NCBI RefSeq assembly: GCF_042654365.1
Contig: NZ_JBHSGG010000002.1
Location: 124,001 to 188,000 of the forward strand
Direction of reading: 5' to 3'
Source of the DNA: Coralloluteibacterium thermophilum
GTDB taxonomy: Bacteria; Pseudomonadota; Gammaproteobacteria; Xanthomonadales; Xanthomonadaceae
Length of the DNA stretch: 64,000 nt
A program made the translations under genes and the position numbers. Under the pieces are notes generated by a model, which was not told where the DNA came from, did no database searches, and saw nothing but the letters and a program-made list of their open reading frames with translations. Shown here one piece after another: positions 62,578 through 64,000 of the stretch (within the stretch, counting starts at the first letter, position 1; every line of letters starts with the position of its first letter).

Positions 62578-63564
62578 TCACTTCTGCAGCCGGGAGTCCT
62601 CGCGCAGCGCGGCGCAGAGGCGCTCGAAGTCGGCCGGGGGCGGCGCCTGCACGCGCAGCGGCTCCCCGCTGGCCGGATGCGCGAACTCCAGGGTCTCGGC
62701 GTGCAGGGCCTGCCGCTTGAAGCCGCGCAGGGTCTCCACCAGCGCCTCGGTCGCGCCCTTCGGCAGGCGCAGCGCGCCGCCGTACAGCGGGTCGCCGACG
62801 ATGGGGTGCTTGGCATGGGCCATGTGCACGCGGATCTGGTGGGTGCGCCCGGTCTCCAGGCGGCACTCCACCACGGTGTGGGCGCGGAACCGCTCGCGCA
62901 CGCGGTAGTGGGTCACCGCCTCGCGGGCGTCGTGCATGCCCTCGGGCACCACCGCCCGGCGGATGCGGTCGGTGGGATGGCGGCCGATGGGCGCGTCGAT
63001 CCTGCCGCCGGCGATCATCGGGCCGACCACGACGGCCACGTACTGGCGGTGCACCCGCCGCTCCGAGAGCTGCTCGACCAGGGCGGCATGCGCGCGCAGC
63101 GTCCGCGCCACGACCATGAGGCCGGACGTGTCCTTGTCGAGGCGGTGCACGATGCCGGCGCGCGGAATGGCCGCCAGCGCCGGGTCGCGGTGCAGCAGGG
63201 CGTTGACCAGGGTGCCCGCCGGGTTGCCGGCGCCCGGATGCACCACCAACCCAGGCGGCTTGTTCAGGACGAAGACCTCGTCGTCCTCGTGCAGCACCTC
63301 CAGCGCGATCGCCTCGGGCTCCGCCCGCGTCTCGACCCCCAGCTCGGCCCGCACCCGCACGATCTCGCCGCCACGCACCGCCTCGCGCGGCTTCACCACG
63401 CGCCCGTCGAGGGTGGCGTCGCCGGACTTGATCCACTCGGTCAGCCGCGAGCGCGAGAAATCGGAGAAGAGTTCCGCCAGGACCTGGTCGAAGCGGCGTC
63501 CCGCGGCGCCGAGCGGGACCTCGGCCTCGAGGAGTTCGGTGCTGCCGGGCTCACGGGTGTTCAT
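62578..63564 (-). CDS. rluD: 23S rRNA pseudouridine synthase RluD
   Basis: 328 residues. An S4 domain (about 20-80, RRFDQVLAELFSDFSRSRLTEWI) precedes the RluA-type catalytic domain; the nucleophilic D143 is in HRLDKDTSGL. It modifies positions 1911/1915/1917-type uridines of 23S rRNA helix 69. Start ATG at 63562-63564; the long upstream open frame crosses the bamD control region and is not coding. First of the rluD-pgeF unit, divergent from bamD as in E. coli. Confidence 0.95.
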   Translation of the reverse strand: MNTREPGSTELLEAEVPLGAAGRRFDQVLAELFSDFSRSRLTEWIKSGDATLDGRVVKPREAVRGGEIVRVRAELGVETRAEPEAIALEVLHEDDEVFVLNKPPGLVVHPGAGNPAGTLVNALLHRDPALAAIPRAGIVHRLDKDTSGLMVVARTLRAHAALVEQLSERRVHRQYVAVVVGPMIAGGRIDAPIGRHPTDRIRRAVVPEGMHDAREAVTHYRVRERFRAHTVVECRLETGRTHQIRVHMAHAKHPIVGDPLYGGALRLPKGATEALVETLRGFKRQALHAETLEFAHPASGEPLRVQAPPPADFERLCAALREDSRLQK

Positions 63565-63607
63565 GCGGTGTTCGACCTTGGAGAGGGGGAGACGGGGCGC
63601 CGGATGC

Positions 63608-63656
63608 GGGCAGGACCGCCCTAAACGACTGATCGGAAAGGAGGGCAGGACCGCCC
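63608..63656. promoter_or_regulatory. Duplicated GGGCAGGACCGCCC motif, bamD-rluD gap
   Basis: The 14-mer GGGCAGGACCGCCC, itself an imperfect inverted repeat (GGGC...GCCC), occurs at 63608-63621 and again at 63643-63656, 35 bp apart on the same helical face, in the 233-bp divergent gap. It may be a regulator site. A TATTAT at 63754-63759 could be the bamD -10, though its -35 is poor. Confidence 0.3.
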
Positions 63657-63797
63657 CGGCCTGCTGCGCGGCGGGACGGTGGGCGTGCCCCGCCCGGGAC
63701 GTGCGGCAGCGCGCCGGAGGGGACCGCGAGTGGAGCGGGTGGGCGCCGGCGGCTATTATCCCCGCTCTGGCCGGTTCCGGCATGCTCCCCTACCTCG

Positions 63798-64000
63798 ATG
63801 ACCCGACTCTTCGGATTCTCCCGTTTCGCCCTGCTGGTGCTCGTGGCGCTGACCCTCGCGCTCGGTGCCGGCTGCAGCCGCTTCGGCAAGAAGGAGCCCG
63901 AGACCGAGACGCTCGACGTGGCTCCGCTGTACGAGGCCGCCAACCAGTCGCTGCGCGACGGCAACTGGAACCGCGCGGCGCTCTACTATCGGCGCCTGAT
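63798..64000 (+). CDS. bamD: Outer-membrane assembly lipoprotein BamD (start only)
   Basis: Only the first 67 codons are in the window. A lipoprotein signal (MTRLFGFSRFALLVLVALTL...) ends in the lipobox GAGC; the mature start CSRFGKKEPETETLDVAPLYEAA continues into the first TPR-like repeat (LYEAANQSLRDGNWNRAALYY). BamD is an essential partner of BamA in inserting beta-barrel proteins. Position divergent from rluD matches E. coli. ATG at 63798. Confidence 0.93.
   Translation, partial: MTRLFGFSRFALLVLVALTLALGAGCSRFGKKEPETETLDVAPLYEAANQSLRDGNWNRAALYYRRL

Overview
The window is about 70% G+C, densely coded on both strands, and looks like a chromosomal segment of a member of the Lysobacteraceae (Xanthomonadaceae: Lysobacter/Luteimonas/Xanthomonas relatives). 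This rests on gene content and order. The tryptophan 2,3-dioxygenase matches the Xanthomonas enzyme residue for residue at its active site. There is a birA-coaX-SPOR cluster and two conserved gammaproteobacterial blocks: lptG-lptF diverging from pepA-holC-valS, and bamD diverging from rluD-pgeF with clpB following. Intergenic GGGNATC-type heptad repeats, a hallmark reported for Xanthomonas, are also present. I see no transposase, integrase, phage module or CRISPR array.

Layout. 1-7.6 kb: tyrosine/tryptophan catabolism and uptake (hmgA cut by the window edge, hpd with a divergent MarR regulator, a POT peptide transporter, an AbgT-type transporter, kynA). 8-11.4 kb: a large secreted ExeM/NucH-like nuclease. 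11.6-16.6 kb: branched-chain 2-oxoacid dehydrogenase E1alpha, E1beta and E2 (no E3 beside them) and a sodium-dependent NSS-family transporter. 16.8-25 kb: mixed metabolism (DODA-like dioxygenase, M28 peptidase, VOC protein, metallo-beta-lactamase-fold protein, HIT protein, trpS, entericidin-like lipoprotein, arginase, periplasmic rhodanese). 25-31 kb: a CPA2 antiporter, tRNA-Thr(UGU), SPOR protein, coaX, birA, mtfA. 31-34.8 kb: a phoPQ-like two-component system with a PepSY-like periplasmic protein, then dusA. 35-41 kb: small secreted proteins, two HAD hydrolases, a glutathionyl-hydroquinone reductase, an EF-hand protein and a histone-H1-like lysine-rich protein. 41-47 kb: an HtrA protease and a tightly overlapping YqjD/YqjE/YqjK-like, AI-2E permease, HAD, M17 peptidase series. 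47-55 kb: GNAT, lptGF, pepA, holC, valS. 55-64 kb: clpB, otsBA, gloA, pgeF, rluD and the start of bamD.

Taken together the genes suit a proteolytic heterotroph living on peptides and amino acids: peptide and amino-acid importers, several aminopeptidases, and catabolic enzymes for Tyr, Trp, branched-chain amino acids and Arg, beside core envelope biogenesis and stress functions (LptFG, BamD, HtrA, ClpB, trehalose synthesis).

The most unusual content is intergenic. Nine gaps hold imperfect palindromes: an array of G-rich heptads (GGGAATC, GGGGCTT, GGGAACG and similar) on the left, a 20-110 bp centre, and a matching C-rich array on the right, so that both strands carry G-quadruplex-type tracts. 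Separately, eight tandem ~81-bp units, each a pair of opposed REP sequences, fill the valS-clpB gap. A perfect REP pair lies between gloA and pgeF, and two related palindromes lie upstream of kynA.
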